From the NCBI GenBank assembly GCA_046330395.1, contig JAXLSS010000005.1, positions 62,001-126,000 of the forward strand: a DNA stretch of 64,000 bases, in the 5' to 3' direction. How positions within the stretch are numbered: position 1 is the first letter of the stretch; each line of letters opens with the position of its first letter. The position numbers were made by a program, and so were the translations under genes. Shown here piece after piece: positions 1-8,905 of this stretch. The notes beneath the pieces are model-generated. The model ran no database searches. It was not told the DNA's origin and was given only the letters and a program-made list of their open reading frames with translations. Origin of the DNA: Ga0077560 sp046330395 (GTDB lineage: Bacteria; Actinomycetota; Thermoleophilia; Miltoncostaeales; Miltoncostaeaceae).

Positions 1-1
1 C

Positions 2-397
2 TCGCTGGAATACACACGCGCACGGCAGGCCTTCGGCAAGCCCATCGGCGAGTTCGGGGCGGTGGCCGAACAGGTGGCGGACATGTACATGGACCATCAG
101 GCCATGCGCGCCCTGTCGCTGGAGATCCTCACCCGCCTGGACGCCGCCCACATCCTCTCCGGGGCGGCGGTGGGCCGCGCGTCGCGACGTGACCTCTCCA
201 CCCTCAAGACGTGGTGCGACGAGGCCCTGATGCGGGTGGCGGACCGCGCCATCCAGGTGCACGGCGGGCGGGGGTTGCTGTCGGCCACCGGCATCGAGCG
301 GATCTACCGGGTGGCGCGGAACCTCCGCATCCCGGCGGGCACCACCGAGGTGCAGCGCTCGATGATCGCGGACATCCTGAGCGCGGACGACTCCTGA
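2..397 (+). CDS. Acyl-CoA dehydrogenase, C-terminal part (5' end outside window)
   Basis: Frame open from the left edge to a TGA; only about 131 C-terminal residues are present. They form the helical C-terminal domain of the acyl-CoA dehydrogenase family. The stretch YTRARQAFGKPIGEF is followed by the FAD-contacting family signature IQVHGGRGLLSATGIERIYR and then GTTEVQRSMIADIL near the C-terminus. These enzymes oxidise acyl-CoA thioesters to enoyl-CoA using FAD and pass electrons to electron-transfer flavoprotein. Substrate chain length cannot be told because the catalytic base region lies outside the window. The gene ends 36 bp from the convergent stop of the DUF1206 gene. Confidence 0.9.
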   Translation, partial: SLEYTRARQAFGKPIGEFGAVAEQVADMYMDHQAMRALSLEILTRLDAAHILSGAAVGRASRRDLSTLKTWCDEALMRVADRAIQVHGGRGLLSATGIERIYRVARNLRIPAGTTEVQRSMIADILSADDS

Positions 398-433
398 CCC
401 GCGGCCGGCCGGGCATCCGCGCCCGCGGCGCGG

Positions 434-1237
434 TCAGAGCCGCCGGTAGCGGGCATCCAGGAGGGAGTACGCGCCGAACACCAGCAGGCCGGTGCCCACC
501 ACGGCCACCATCGAGCCCCCGTACGCGTGGTGCAGCAGGCGCATCAGGGCACCGTCCACGCCCACCGCCTGGCCGGCGCTGTGGGTGAACCCCGCAACGA
601 CGAGGAACAGCCCCACCAGGCCGAACACCACCGTGCGGGCCAGGTGCCCCACGCGGCCGAACCAGTGGAACGCGTGCATGACGCCCTCGGGCATCTCGTG
701 GGTCTTCGAGTACTCCTCGAAGTCGTCGGTCACGGCCATCTTGGCCTGGTACGCGCCGATGGCGATGAACACCAATCCGGCGGCCACCACCACCACCCGG
801 CCGCCAGGCCAGGACAGGACGTCGGCGGTGAGCCGGCGCGGCGGGGTCTTGCGGTCGCGACCCAGGAACGCGCCCACCGCGATGGCGCAGAAGGCGGCGT
901 AGGTGAGGCCGCTGGCCGCGGCGGCGACACGGTCCATGGCGCTGTAGGGCCCGTGCTCGGGCGTGTGGCCCACCAGGGCCTGGGTGAGGCGCCAGACGGC
1001 GTAGCCGGCCAGGCCCACCGCCAGCGCCAGCACCAGGACGCCCCCGAACGTGTGGCGCAGCAGTTCGTGGATGGCGCCCTGCTGGTTGGGTGCCTCGCTG
1101 CCACCCGGGCCGTTGGATAGGCGCAGCGCCAGGATCCCCAGCAGCACGTAGATCACGCCGCGGGCGGCGTAGCCGGTGTGGGCCGCCCACTCCACCGTGT
1201 CCGAGCGCGAGAAACGCGCCATCGATCCCCTGGGCAT
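434..1237 (-). CDS. DUF1206 family integral membrane protein
   Basis: 267-residue protein with about six hydrophobic segments arranged as three loosely repeated two-helix units, for example WAAHTGYAARGVIYVLLGILAL near the N-terminus and HWFGRVGHLARTVVFGLVGLFLV later. This three-fold pattern with R-x-(V/T)-(I/V) turns is what I know as DUF1206, a family with no assigned function. The ATG at 1237 was chosen because an AGGAGGG Shine-Dalgarno lies about 11 nt upstream. It is 77 bp downstream of the PAP2 gene on the same strand and may share its transcript. Family assignment is from recall of the pattern; function unknown. Confidence 0.75.
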   Translation of the reverse strand: MPRGSMARFSRSDTVEWAAHTGYAARGVIYVLLGILALRLSNGPGGSEAPNQQGAIHELLRHTFGGVLVLALAVGLAGYAVWRLTQALVGHTPEHGPYSAMDRVAAAASGLTYAAFCAIAVGAFLGRDRKTPPRRLTADVLSWPGGRVVVVAAGLVFIAIGAYQAKMAVTDDFEEYSKTHEMPEGVMHAFHWFGRVGHLARTVVFGLVGLFLVVAGFTHSAGQAVGVDGALMRLLHHAYGGSMVAVVGTGLLVFGAYSLLDARYRRL

Positions 1238-1314
1238 GGTCGTGGATCCCTCCTGTCGGTGACGTCCGCGGGGCGGTTCGCGCGATGGACGTCCGGGTTG
1301 CTCCTGGTGCGCGC

Positions 1315-2097
1315 TCATCCGCGTCCCACGGTCCGACGACTGGGACCGGCCCCGGTGCGCCTGCGGTGCGCCGCCACCGCGGCGCGCGTGGCGAACAGCC
1401 CCACGGCGATCGCCCCGGCCCCCACGAGGGCACCGCCGAGCACGTCCAGCGGGTGGTGCATCCCGCGCTCGATGCGGGACAGCCCCACCAGGACGGGGAT
1501 GGCCACCGCCACCGGCCACAGCACCCGCAGGCGGGGCCACCGCGAGCCCACCACCAGCATCAGCCCGCAGTACACCGCCACCGCGGCGCCGGTGTGGCCC
1601 GAGGGGAAGCTCTGGTCGGCGGGCAGGTGGTCCAGCCGTGCCACCCCCGGGCGCTCCCGGTGCACCACCAGGCTCGTCACACGGTAGGCCACCAGCTCTG
1701 CGGCCCCGGCACCCACCAGGAACAGCGCAACGCGGGCGCGGCGCAGCAGCAGCGCCACGCCCGCGCCCAGCAGCACCAGCGCCGGCAGCACCGGCGCGTC
1801 ACCGATGCGGGAGCCGCGCAGGCTCCACGTGTTCAGCGTGGCCGACCGATGCCGCGCCACCCACTCCACCGCGTGCTCATCGGGGCGCCCGGCGCCCGCC
1901 GGCAGCACGACGTGCACCAGCGCCAGGCCCAGCACGACGGCCAGGGCGCACAGCACCAGCATCCCCGCCAGCAGGCACCCCGCGTACACGGCCGCCGCCG
2001 GCGGGCGTCGTCGGAGGATGCGCTCCCGCACCCCGGTTCCGGGGGCACGGGGGCGCAGCACGGGGATGTCCGCGATCCCCCGGGTGGGCGCGGTCAT
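1315..2097 (-). CDS. PAP2-family phosphatase, membrane protein (first of two)
   Basis: 260 residues with several hydrophobic helices. The three phosphatase motifs are visible: RVTSLVVHRERP (motif 1, with Arg where Lys is usual), SFPSGH (motif 2) and SRIERGMHHPLD (motif 3, with the catalytic His and Asp). The family hydrolyses lipid phosphates such as phosphatidic acid or undecaprenyl pyrophosphate. Its start ATG overlaps the stop of the upstream PAP2 gene by 4 bp (ATGA), so the two are translationally coupled. The substrate cannot be told from sequence; the tandem pair suggests a diverged duplication. The first ~35 residues are hydrophilic and Arg-rich before the first helix. Confidence 0.85.
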   Translation of the reverse strand: MTAPTRGIADIPVLRPRAPGTGVRERILRRRPPAAAVYAGCLLAGMLVLCALAVVLGLALVHVVLPAGAGRPDEHAVEWVARHRSATLNTWSLRGSRIGDAPVLPALVLLGAGVALLLRRARVALFLVGAGAAELVAYRVTSLVVHRERPGVARLDHLPADQSFPSGHTGAAVAVYCGLMLVVGSRWPRLRVLWPVAVAIPVLVGLSRIERGMHHPLDVLGGALVGAGAIAVGLFATRAAVAAHRRRTGAGPSRRTVGRG

Positions 2098-2939
2098 GGG
2101 TGTGCCCCGGGCTCGAGCAGGCGCCGCCGGCGCCGCAGCGTCACCCGCAGCAGCCGGTGACCGCCCGCCATGGTGCACACGGCCCACCACGCCCAGCCGA
2201 GGGCCAGCCCGGCCAGCACGTCCGAGGTCCAGTGCACCCCCAGAAGCACGCGGGTGCAGGCCACCCCGGCCGCGATGGCGCAGGCGGCCGCGGCCCAGGC
2301 CCCTCGCTCGCCGGTGCCGGTGCCGCGGGCCAGCACCAACGCCACGGCGCCGTAGAAGGCCGCGGCCGTCGCGGAGTGGCCGCTGGGGAACGACGGGCCC
2401 AGGTGGGCGGCCTCCGCGCTGACGGTGGGGCGCACACGGTGCGTCAGGTCCTTGATAGCGGTGCACACGGCGCTGGCCCCGGCGGGCGCCACGGCCAGGT
2501 ACCCGAGCACCCACGGATTGGGCCGGCGCAGCAGTTCCACCACCGCCACCAGGAGTCCCAGGATGAGCACGTCCCGGGTGTCACCCAGGTCGGTGATGCG
2601 CCGCATCACGGTGTCCGACGCGGCGGTGGCGTGCGCCCGGCCCCAGCGGGCCACCCCGGCGTCCAGGTGCCGCACGGCCGCCACGTCGCGTATGGCCAGC
2701 CAGAGAAGGGTCACCACCACACCCCCGGCCACCGCCACCACCGCGGCGGCCGCCAGGAACACGCCCGCCGCCGTCGCGGGCTCGGGCTGGCGGCCCCGCG
2801 CGCGGCGCAGCAGGGTGCGCACCCACTCCAGCCGGCGGCCCATCACCCCGGGGGCCAGCAGCACCGGGAACCGGTGCACCAGCGTGGCGCCGGACACCGC
2901 CGCCAGCACGACGACCACGAGCAGGACCAGGTACTGCAC
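2094..2939 (-). CDS. PAP2-family phosphatase, membrane protein (second of two)
   Basis: 281 residues. An N-terminal hydrophobic segment (QYLVLLVVVVLAAVSGATLV) precedes an Arg-rich loop and then the PAP2 core with motifs KDLTHRVRP, PSFPSGHS and TRVLLGVHWTSD, all with expected catalytic residues. The basic C-terminal tail (TLRRRRRLL) should be cytoplasmic. It is the promoter-proximal member of a two-gene PAP2 operon and overlaps the next gene by 4 bp. Likely a lipid phosphate phosphatase at the membrane (undecaprenyl-PP recycling or phospholipid turnover); which one is not decided by the sequence. Confidence 0.85.
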   Translation of the reverse strand: MQYLVLLVVVVLAAVSGATLVHRFPVLLAPGVMGRRLEWVRTLLRRARGRQPEPATAAGVFLAAAAVVAVAGGVVVTLLWLAIRDVAAVRHLDAGVARWGRAHATAASDTVMRRITDLGDTRDVLILGLLVAVVELLRRPNPWVLGYLAVAPAGASAVCTAIKDLTHRVRPTVSAEAAHLGPSFPSGHSATAAAFYGAVALVLARGTGTGERGAWAAAACAIAAGVACTRVLLGVHWTSDVLAGLALGWAWWAVCTMAGGHRLLRVTLRRRRRLLEPGAHP

Positions 2940-3422
2940 CGAGCACCTCGCCGGGGTTGGTTCGGAAATGCCGAGCCCGCTCGCAACGAGGACACGAGAC
3001 GGCGGTCACTCCGGCGGAGCTCGCGCCGTCGGGCTCAGGCCAGGAATGCCCGGATGGACGCACCGCAAAACGGGCGGCCCGGCAGAGCGCCGCACCGCAC
3101 CGGCGCCTGTGGGGTGCGCCGCGTTTCGCTCCGGAGGCGGACCTCCGTCAGCCTCCGGATCCACGCCGGGGACCCGCCACGGGTCGTGGCGGCGTCACTC
3201 GGACACACCAACGGCGGGACGATCGGGCGCCACCACCCCCGCGAGTTCGAGCGGGCTCGGAACACGGCTCCGACTCCGATCGCGCAGGCCGTGGTGCAGG
3301 CCCAAGACGCATGATCAGTGCCGCCGGTGGGCGCCCGGTGTGCACCGCGGACAACGTGATTCCAGTTGCCCGCCTACCGCCGGTAGGCTCAAAAGCCCTG
3401 CAAACGGGCGGCTCCGGAGTGA
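2940..3422. other. Intergenic region without a supported gene
   Basis: About 480 bp between the PAP2 gene start and tRNA-Arg. I find no reading frame with recognisable protein character, and no repeat or convincing hairpin. It must hold the promoter for the leftward PAP2 pair, but I cannot place it. Open frames that cross this stretch and the tRNA give only translated tRNA sequence. Confidence 0.5.
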
Positions 3423-3495
3423 CGCGCGCGGCAGGATTCGAACCTGCGACCTCTGGCTCCGGAGGCCAGCGCTCTATCCACTGAGCTACGCGCGC
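3423..3495 (-). tRNA. tRNA-Arg (anticodon CCG)
   Basis: Complete cloverleaf on the minus strand. The 7-bp acceptor stem is GCGCGCG/CGCGCGC, the D-arm reads GCTCAGTGGATAGAGC, the anticodon stem-loop CTGGC-CTCCGGA-GCCAG has anticodon CCG at 3462-3460, and the T-arm is GCAGG-TTCGAAT-CCTGC. The discriminator is G and the 3' CCA is not encoded. It reads the CGG arginine codon, common in this GC-rich coding sequence. Confidence 0.97.
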
Positions 3496-3548
3496 AGTGC
3501 GGGGCATGTTAGCGGCCCCGGCCGTACGGGGTGAGGATCACGCGGGGG

Positions 3549-4279
3549 TCAGTACTCGCTGCGCACGGTGCGCACCGCGCCGGCCACCAGGAACACCCCC
3601 ACCCACACCACCACGGTCACCACGCCGGCGGCGATGCTGATCTCGCCGCCGCCGGTGAGCGCGCCGATGGCCACCGAGAGCACCACCACCTTCAGCCCGT
3701 CGCTGATCAGGGTGAGCAGCTGGAACAGCTGCAGGCCCGCCAGGTTGAGCACCAGGGCCACCGCGATGGCCGCACCCACCGAGCGCAGCAGGGCACCCAC
3801 CGCCAGGGCGATGAGGCCGTACACCACGGTGATGAGCAGCGGTTGCCACACGGCCAGGCCGAAGTCGGAGGCGTGGAGGGCGGGGGAGTCACCGTGCCGC
3901 GGCACCAGCGGCACGCTCACCAGGCCGAGCACGATGGACGGCAGCAGCCCCAGCGTGACCGCGATGACGAAGGCCGGCAGCCGCAGCAGGTACAGCCGCA
4001 GCTTGGAGTGCCCGGTCATCACCAGGTACCGGAACGTGCCCTGGGAGACGTCGTAGGCACCCTCCTGGGCGCCCAGCAGCGCCCCCATGATGAGCCCGGC
4101 GAACGTGAGCGCGCCGTAGACGGCGCTCATCAGGTCGCGGCCGGCGATGCCATCGTGCCCGGTGGCGCGCACGATGACGTTCACCACGTGCACTGCGATC
4201 ACGGCCAGCAGGCACACGCCCACAAAACTCCAGTACATCCCGCGCCGGCGGATGATCTTGCGCACCTCCTGCACCAGCA

Positions 4280-4280
<1 letters not shown>
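3549..4280 (-). CDS. ABC transporter permease (ABC-2 type)
   Basis: 243 residues with about six membrane helices and little else; the N-terminus MLVQEVRKIIRRRGMYW is a short amphipathic cytoplasmic entry helix typical of ABC-2 permeases. The start overlaps the stop of the ATPase gene by one base (TGATG arrangement), so it is the membrane partner of that ATPase. The pair resembles two-component exporters (bacitracin, antibiotic or lipid type). The substrate is not recognisable. A short gap separates its stop from tRNA-Arg. Confidence 0.8.
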
Positions 4281-5227
<947 letters not shown>

Positions 5228-5247
5228 GGGCGGTGAGCGTAGATGAT
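5228..5247. promoter_or_regulatory. Divergent overlapping -10 elements
   Basis: Leftward -10 TACGCT occupies 5241-5236, followed by 8 nt and the ATPase ATG. Rightward GATGAT at 5242-5247 is followed by 7 nt and the phosphoesterase ATG at 5255. The two hexamers abut, so only one RNA polymerase could occupy the site at once. No clear -35 boxes. Confidence 0.45.
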
Positions 5248-5254
5248 GGGGATC

Positions 5255-5764
5255 ATGGACTCGATGCTCATCGGAGTGATTTCCGACACACATTTCCCAC
5301 GCCACGGAACCCGCCTGCCCGAGGCCTGCATCGAGCACCTGGCCGGCTGCGACCTGGTGATCCACGCCGGCGACCACGCGGATCTGGCCGCCCTGGCCGC
5401 GCTGCGCGCGCTGGGCCGGCCGGTGATCGCGGTGCACGGCAACGCCGACGAGGCGCGGGTGCGCGACCTGCTGCCGGCCGTGCAGCAGCTGGAGCTGCCC
5501 GGGCTGGTCCTGGCGGTCACGCACAACGGCGGGCCCGCCGACGGGCGGCTCGGCCGCATGCGCAAGCGGTTCCCGGACGCCGGCGGTGTGGTGTTCGGGC
5601 ACAGCCACATCCCGCTGTTCGAACGGGACGATGACGGGTTCTTCATCCTCAACCCGGGCAGCCCCACCGACAAACGCCGGCAGCCGAACCACACCATGGC
5701 GCTGCTGCGCGTTGGCGTGGGCCGGGTGCCCGATGTGGAGTTCATCGTCCTCGACCACCCGTAG
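5255..5764 (+). CDS. YfcE/MJ0936-type metallophosphoesterase
   Basis: 169 residues. Calcineurin-like metal-binding motifs in order are ISDTHF (D-x-H), HAGDHAD (GD-x-x-D), HGNADE (GN-D/E), VTHNG, and FGHSHIP (G-H-S/T-H). This compact single-domain phosphodiesterase family usually carries two Mn or Ni ions; the substrate is unassigned. The ATG at 5255 fits a leaderless start 7 nt after GATGAT; upstream in-frame ATGs at 5243 and 5246 overlap that hexamer. The gene ends 9 bp before the RNase Z start, so it probably shares readthrough transcription with it. Confidence 0.85.
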   Translation: MDSMLIGVISDTHFPRHGTRLPEACIEHLAGCDLVIHAGDHADLAALAALRALGRPVIAVHGNADEARVRDLLPAVQQLELPGLVLAVTHNGGPADGRLGRMRKRFPDAGGVVFGHSHIPLFERDDDGFFILNPGSPTDKRRQPNHTMALLRVGVGRVPDVEFIVLDHP

Positions 5765-5767
5765 GCT
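5762..5767 (+). promoter_or_regulatory. -10-like TAGGCT, predicted leaderless start of RNase Z
   Basis: TAGGCT ends 6 nt before the GTG at 5774 and overlaps the stop codon of the preceding gene. The spacing is the same as at several other genes in this window. No good -35. Confidence 0.4.
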
Positions 5768-5773
5768 GACCGG

Positions 5774-6757
5774 GTGGACCTGTGGATCACGTTGCTGGGC
5801 ACCGCCGCCTCGGCGCCCACCGCGGCCAGGGGCACCGCGGCCACCCTCCTCACCCGGGGCGGCCTGCGCGTGCTGGTGGACTGCGGGGAGGGCACCCAGC
5901 GCCAGCTGCTGCGCAGCGGCATCGGCCTGGTGGACCTGGACGCGATCCTCATCACCCACATGCACGCCGACCACGTGCTGGGGCTCCCGGGCCTGCTGAA
6001 GACCTATGCGCTGCGCGCCCGCAGCCAGCCGCTGCGGCTGGTGGGACCCCGCGGCCTGGCGGCGTTCATGCAGCAGATGGCACCGCTGATCGGGCGCCTG
6101 CCCTTCCCGCTGGAGCAGACGGAGGTGGGGGGAGGCGGCGCGGCGTGGCGCGAGGCGGGGTTGCGCATCGAGGCGTTCGACACCAGCCACCGGGTGCCGT
6201 CGGTGGGGTACGCGCTGGTGGAGGACGACCGTCCCGGCGCCTTCGACGTGGACGCCGCCGTGGCCCTGGGCGTGCCGCCGGGACCCATGTTCGGCGTGCT
6301 GCAGCGCGGCGGCGCGGTGGAGGTGGCCGGGGCCACCGTGACCCCCGAGCAGGTGCTGGGCGAGGCGCGCTCGGGGCGTCGCGTGGTGATCACCGGCGAC
6401 ACCGAGCCGTGCGCCGGCACCGTGCAGGCGGCCGCGGGTGCGGACGTGCTGGTGCACGAGGCCACGTTCCTGGAGGCCGAGCGCGACCGCGCCCGGGAGA
6501 CGGGCCACTCCACCGCCCGGGAGGCGGCCGAGGTGGCAGGGCGGGCGGGGGTGACCCTGCTGGCGCTCACGCACATCAGCAGCCGGTTCATGCCCCGGGA
6601 CGTGCGGGCCGAGGCCCGGGAGGTGTTCCCCAACACGGTCACCCCGCGCGACTTCGACCGCATCGAGGTGCCCTTCCGGGAGCGGGGCGCCCCCGTGCTG
6701 GTGCGGGCCGACGGGCCCGACGGCGCCGCGGCCCCCGCCGGTTCGGCCACCGCGTAG
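5774..6757 (+). CDS. rnz: Ribonuclease Z, tRNA 3' processing endonuclease
   Basis: 327 residues, the length of the short bacterial RNase Z. Metallo-beta-lactamase motifs are intact: THMHADHVLG (H-x-H-x-D-H) near residue 60, the distal histidine in FDTSHR, TGDTEPC, and LTHIS near the C-terminus; HEATF is the family's conserved segment after the exosite region. It cleaves tRNA precursors 3' of the discriminator, relevant here because the tRNA-Arg in this window has no encoded CCA. The GTG start is set by a TAGGCT 6 nt upstream and by the natural N-terminus LWITLLGTAASAP. The Ala/Gly-rich final 15 residues look disordered. Confidence 0.92.
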   Translation: MDLWITLLGTAASAPTAARGTAATLLTRGGLRVLVDCGEGTQRQLLRSGIGLVDLDAILITHMHADHVLGLPGLLKTYALRARSQPLRLVGPRGLAAFMQQMAPLIGRLPFPLEQTEVGGGGAAWREAGLRIEAFDTSHRVPSVGYALVEDDRPGAFDVDAAVALGVPPGPMFGVLQRGGAVEVAGATVTPEQVLGEARSGRRVVITGDTEPCAGTVQAAAGADVLVHEATFLEAERDRARETGHSTAREAAEVAGRAGVTLLALTHISSRFMPRDVRAEAREVFPNTVTPRDFDRIEVPFRERGAPVLVRADGPDGAAAPAGSATA

Positions 6758-6774
6758 CGGCCGCTCCCGCCGGG

Positions 6775-6780
6775 TACGGT
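6775..6780 (+). promoter_or_regulatory. -10-like TACGGT, predicted leaderless start
   Basis: TACGGT, then 7 nt, then ATG at 6788. This spacing puts the expected transcription start at the A of the start codon. Confidence 0.4.
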
Positions 6781-6787
6781 GTGGGCC

Positions 6788-7252
6788 ATGGGACGGCTCC
6801 TCACGCTCATGTTCGCGGCGCTCGGCGGTGGCCTCATCGCGGCCCAGGCGCCCATCAACGCGCGCCTCAAGGTGGCGGTGGGATCGCCGTTCCTCAGCGC
6901 CGCGCTGTCGTTTCTGGTGGGGACCATCATCCTGGTGACCGCGGTGGTGGCCACCGGGGCCACGCACGGGGTGACAGGGGCCGGATCGGCACCGTGGTGG
7001 GCGTGGCTGGGTGGCCTGTGCGGGGCCATCCTGGTGACGTCCACGCTGGTGGCGGCACCGCGCGTGGGCGCCACCGCCACGTTCGTGGCGGTCATCGCGG
7101 GTCAGGTGCTGGTGGCCATCGCCATCGACCGGTTCGGGATGTTCGGGCTGCCGGTGCGCAACATCTCGCCCGAGCGGGTGGCCGCCCTCGGGCTCATCGC
7201 GGTGGCGCTGGTGCTGCTGGCCCGCGGGGAGTCCACCACCCCCCCGCGCTGA
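6788..7252 (+). CDS. Small DMT-superfamily permease (YdcZ/DUF606-like)
   Basis: 154 residues with five hydrophobic helices. The N-terminal stretch GGGLIAAQAPINARL and the central GGLCGAILVTSTLVAAPRVGATAT match what I know of the YdcZ/DUF606 branch of the drug/metabolite transporter superfamily. Members are single-repeat transporters with unknown substrates. The ATG at 6788 is preferred over an upstream GTG because of the TACGGT hexamer 7 nt before it. It is a stand-alone gene just ahead of the pyrimidine operon promoter; a link to nucleobase transport is conceivable but unsupported. Confidence 0.75.
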   Translation: MGRLLTLMFAALGGGLIAAQAPINARLKVAVGSPFLSAALSFLVGTIILVTAVVATGATHGVTGAGSAPWWAWLGGLCGAILVTSTLVAAPRVGATATFVAVIAGQVLVAIAIDRFGMFGLPVRNISPERVAALGLIAVALVLLARGESTTPPR

Positions 7253-7301
7253 CGGCCCGTCAAGGGTCATCCGACCGCCCGGGTGCGTCGCGGCCGGCTG
7301 G

Positions 7302-7307
7302 TAGCCT
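7302..7307 (+). promoter_or_regulatory. -10 element of the pyr operon
   Basis: TAGCCT, which recurs ahead of rpsO, dapB and dapF in this window. Transcription would start near 7314, just ahead of the PyrR hairpin. No clear -35. Confidence 0.5.
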
Positions 7308-7321
7308 GCCGGCGGCACCGA

Positions 7322-7353
7322 CCTTTAAGCCCGGCCCCGTGAGGCCGGAAAGG
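7322..7353 (+). promoter_or_regulatory. PyrR-binding hairpin overlapping a Shine-Dalgarno
   Basis: Lower stem CCTTT (7322-7326) pairs with AAAGG (7349-7353); after an AAGC internal bulge, CCGGCC (7331-7336) pairs with GGCCGG (7343-7348) around the loop CCGTGA. This reproduces the PyrR binding-loop layout (CCTTTAA ... UCCNGNGAGG ... AAAGG) known from Bacillus and mycobacteria. The 3' strand AAAGGAG is also the ribosome-binding site of the leader peptide at 7363, so PyrR-UMP binding should block translation rather than cause termination; no terminator follows. Confidence 0.85.
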
Positions 7354-7362
7354 AGCGGAACG

Positions 7363-7407
7363 ATGACGCACATGCACGGCCCGGCGCGACCTCCCCTGCC
7401 ACTGTGA
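7363..7407 (+). CDS. pyr leader peptide, 14 residues
   Basis: Short frame MTHMHGPARPPLPL starting 9 nt after AAAGGAG inside the PyrR hairpin. Its TGA stop (7405-7407) overlaps the pyrR GTG start (7404-7406), so pyrR translation should depend on ribosomes finishing this peptide. No function of the peptide itself is implied; the arrangement fits the PyrR translational repression with a coupled leader described in Mycobacterium smegmatis. Confidence 0.7.
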   Translation: MTHMHGPARPPLPL

Positions 7408-7952
7408 CGGGGGGCTCGCCGACGCAACTGGTGGACGCCGACCAGTTCCGCCGGACCATCGCCCGCATCGCCCACGAGATCGTGGAGGCCCACGCCGACC
7501 CCGCCGGCGTCGCGCTGGTGGGCATCCGCACCCGCGGGGTGCCGATCGCGCTGCGGCTGGCCGACCACATCCAGGCGTTCTGCGGCACGCGGCCCGACAC
7601 CGGCAGCGTGGACATCGCCCTGTACCGCGACGACGTGGCCACCGGGGCCCTGCCGGTGGTGGGCGAGACCGACCTGCCCTTCCCGGTCAGCGCCCGCCGC
7701 ATCGTGCTGGTGGACGACGTGCTGTACACGGGCCGCACCATCCGCGCCGCCATCGACGCGCTGTTCGACTACGGGCGGCCGCCCCAGGTGCAGCTGGCGG
7801 TGCTGGTGGACCGCGGCCACCGCGAGCTGCCCATCCGCCCCGACTTCGTGGGCCGCAACCTGCCCACCGCGCGGGACGACCGCGTGCGGGTGCGGCTGGC
7901 CGAGGTGGACGGCACCGACGAGATCCTGCTGGTGAACCGGGAGAACCAATGA
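7404..7952 (+). CDS. pyrR: PyrR, pyrimidine operon regulator / uracil phosphoribosyltransferase
   Basis: 182 residues, the family's usual size. The PRPP-binding signature IVLVDDVLYTGRTIRAAID lies near residue 100, and the basic stretch VGIRTRGVPIALRLADHI is the expected RNA- and nucleotide-contact region. PyrR senses UMP/UTP, binds the pyr mRNA leader, and has residual UPRTase activity in many species. The GTG start is coupled to the leader peptide stop; the 3' end overlaps pyrB by 4 bp (ATGA). Confidence 0.97.
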   Translation: MTGGSPTQLVDADQFRRTIARIAHEIVEAHADPAGVALVGIRTRGVPIALRLADHIQAFCGTRPDTGSVDIALYRDDVATGALPVVGETDLPFPVSARRIVLVDDVLYTGRTIRAAIDALFDYGRPPQVQLAVLVDRGHRELPIRPDFVGRNLPTARDDRVRVRLAEVDGTDEILLVNRENQ

Positions 7953-8905
7953 GCGACCGACGCTCCCTCATCGCCATCGGCGACCTGGACCGCGCGGAGA
8001 TCACGCGCATCCTCGATCTGGCCGAGCGGTTCGCGGAGGTGATGAGCCGCGACATCAAGAAGGTGCCCACCCTGCGGGGCCGGGCCGTCATCAACCTGTT
8101 CTTCGAGAGCTCCACGCGCACTGCCACCAGCTTCGAGCTGGCCGGCAAGCGCATGAGCGCGGACGTGGTGAACGTCAAGGCCAGCGGCAGCAGCGTGGAC
8201 AAGGGGGAGACCCTCAAGGACACGGTGCTCACCCTCAACGCCTACCGGCCGGACATCCTGGTGATCCGCCACAGGGCCGCCGGGGCGTGCGCCGCGGCGC
8301 GCAAATACACCGACGCCGCCGTCATCAACGCGGGCGACGGCAAGCACGAGCACCCCACGCAGGCCCTGCTGGACTGCTACACGCTGCGGCGGGCCACCGG
8401 CCGCCTGGAGGGCCTGCACGTGGCCTTCGTGGGCGACGTGCTGCACTCCCGGGTGGCGCGCAGCGGCGCCATCGCCCTCACCACCATGGGCGCCAAGGTG
8501 AGCTTCATCTGCCCGCCCACCCTGCTGCCCAGGGAGGCGGCGGAGGGCCTGGGGGTGCACACCAGCACCGACATCCGGGACATCGCCGACGCCGACGTGG
8601 TGTACGCCCTGCGCATGCAGCACGAGCGCATGGGCCGCGGCGGGTTCGTGCCGTCGCTGCGCGAGTACGCCACCCAGTACGGCATCGGCTCGCACCGGCT
8701 GCGCGAGGGACAGCGCGTCATGCACGCCGGCCCCATGAACCGCGGCGTGGAGATCACCGACGAGCTGGCCGACCGTCCCGACGCGCTGGTCACCACGCAG
8801 GTGGAGTCGGGAATGGTGGTGCGCATGGCCGTGATGTACGACCTGCTCACCGAGACCGGCGCGCAGCGCACCCCCGACGCCGTCACCGAGGCGGTGGCCG
8901 CATGA
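7949..8905 (+). CDS. pyrB: Aspartate carbamoyltransferase catalytic subunit
   Basis: 318 residues. The carbamoyl-phosphate loop FFESSTRTATSFELAGKR is near residue 50, the 80s-loop KGETLKDTV follows, and HPTQALLDCYTLRR is the aspartate/carbamoyl region. It condenses carbamoyl phosphate with aspartate, the first committed pyrimidine step. No pyrI regulatory subunit is present, as is usual outside enterobacteria. Overlaps pyrR and pyrC by 4 bp each. Confidence 0.98.
   Translation: MSDRRSLIAIGDLDRAEITRILDLAERFAEVMSRDIKKVPTLRGRAVINLFFESSTRTATSFELAGKRMSADVVNVKASGSSVDKGETLKDTVLTLNAYRPDILVIRHRAAGACAAARKYTDAAVINAGDGKHEHPTQALLDCYTLRRATGRLEGLHVAFVGDVLHSRVARSGAIALTTMGAKVSFICPPTLLPREAAEGLGVHTSTDIRDIADADVVYALRMQHERMGRGGFVPSLREYATQYGIGSHRLREGQRVMHAGPMNRGVEITDELADRPDALVTTQVESGMVVRMAVMYDLLTETGAQRTPDAVTEAVAA

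Noticed and set aside
3148..3507. Open frame on the minus strand containing AQWIERWPPEPEVAGSNPA
   Set aside because: It is the translation of tRNA-Arg plus flanking GC-rich DNA, a well-known spurious protein.
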